A DNA stretch of 64,000 nt from Oligosphaera ethanolica. GTDB taxonomy: Bacteria; Verrucomicrobiota; Lentisphaeria; Oligosphaerales; Oligosphaeraceae. The notes below the pieces were generated by a model. The model was not told the DNA's origin, did no database searches, and saw nothing but the letters and a program-made list of their open reading frames with translations. Shown here in pieces: positions 63,681-64,000 of the stretch; the stretch's first letter is position 1, and each line of letters starts with the position of its first letter. Location: positions 2,020,227-2,084,226 of the forward strand of contig NZ_JAUSVL010000001.1 in NCBI RefSeq assembly GCF_030814695.1, in the 5' to 3' direction. A program made the translations under genes and the position numbers.

Positions 63681-64000
63681 GCAGCAGCACGGACAGTCCC
63701 TGCGTGTGGATTATCGCCGGCGAGGCCTCCGGCGACAACTATGGCGCCAATCTCGCCCAGGCGCTGCGGCAGCGCCGGCCGGACCTGCGCCTGCGCGGCA
63801 TGGGCTCCGAGCAAATGCGCGCCGCGGGCGTGGAGCTCTTCGTGGACTCCAGCGAGCTCGGCGTGGTCGGGCTGATTGAGGTGCTCAAGTCCATCCGCTT
63901 TTTCATCCGTCTCCTGCGCGACGTCAGCGCGCGGGCCATAGCCGAGCGGCCGGCGGCCGTCGTGTTGATCGACTACCCCGGTTTCAACCTCCGCCTGGCG
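63677..64000 (+). CDS. lpxB: Lipid-A-disaccharide synthase, N-terminal part (cut by window end)
   Basis: 108 residues are visible; the frame is open at the window edge. CVWIIAGEASGDNYGANLA is the LpxB signature start, followed by RGMGSEQMRAAGVELFVDSS, GLIEVLKSIRFFIRLLRD and VVLIDYPGFNLRLA. It joins UDP-2,3-diacylglucosamine to lipid X in lipid A synthesis at the inner membrane. It indicates an LPS-type outer membrane. The ATGA overlap with metW means coupled translation. Confidence 0.92.
   Translation, partial: MSSSTDSPCVWIIAGEASGDNYGANLAQALRQRRPDLRLRGMGSEQMRAAGVELFVDSSELGVVGLIEVLKSIRFFIRLLRDVSARAIAERPAAVVLIDYPGFNLRLA

Overview
The window looks like a chromosomal contig from a Gram-negative bacterium with a high-GC core. 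The evidence is a lipid A gene (lpxB), an RseP protease, a lipoprotein/TolC/RND efflux set, CCA-encoding tRNAs and housekeeping clusters with ATGA overlaps. A giant MBG-type repeat protein, a heparinase II/III-like enzyme, a DUF1080 protein and many palindromic intergenic repeats together recall the PVC superphylum (Lentisphaerae/Kiritimatiellae-like). That placement is inference; no rRNA is present to confirm it.

Layout. 1-19.7 kb: the 3' part of one enormous gene (over 6,570 codons visible, start outside the window) built from MBG/YDG-like modules and followed by a strong hairpin. 19.8-26.2 kb: a hairpin-rich intergenic element, a truncated Gfo/Idh/MocA fragment, a secreted heparinase II/III-like protein on the minus strand, and a nucleotidyltransferase gene. 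26.7-33.8 kb: a compact heavy-metal efflux operon made of a YHS-type metal-binding lipoprotein, a TolC-like outer membrane protein, a CusB-like adaptor with three metal-binding motifs, and a CusA-like RND pump.

33.8-47.9 kb is a repeat island. It holds at least four interspersed repeat families, several tandem arrays, arrays with GTCC/GGAC spaced about every 9-10 bp, and two nearly identical 1.87-kb insertion sequences in inverted orientation. Each IS carries a DDE transposase preceded by a small HARE-HTH-like gene. Between and around them are an MBOAT/SGNH O-acylation pair, a DUF7309/DUF6930-like gene, a GIY-YIG gene, tRNA-Arg(ACG), tRNA-Phe(GAA) and an XRE-type regulator. Both IS copies abut palindromes, and the IS leader can fold over its own start codon.

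47.9-64 kb is ordinary dense core. An ABC-F ATPase and a family 2 glycosyltransferase lie on the minus strand. Then, all on the plus strand: rseP (with four PDZ-like segments), cmk, a YbgC-type thioesterase, a MraY/WecA-type phosphosugar transferase, nadC, a DUF1080 protein, fhs, a hemolysin III family protein, a SpoU methyltransferase, proC, metX, metW and the start of lpxB. The metX-metW-lpxB junctions overlap by 4 nt and suggest translational coupling.

The best leads for something undescribed are the IS with its HARE-HTH partner and apparent preference for palindromes, the five-copy TATAGTGGACCCC element, the phased GTCC arrays, and the internal super-repeats of the giant gene.
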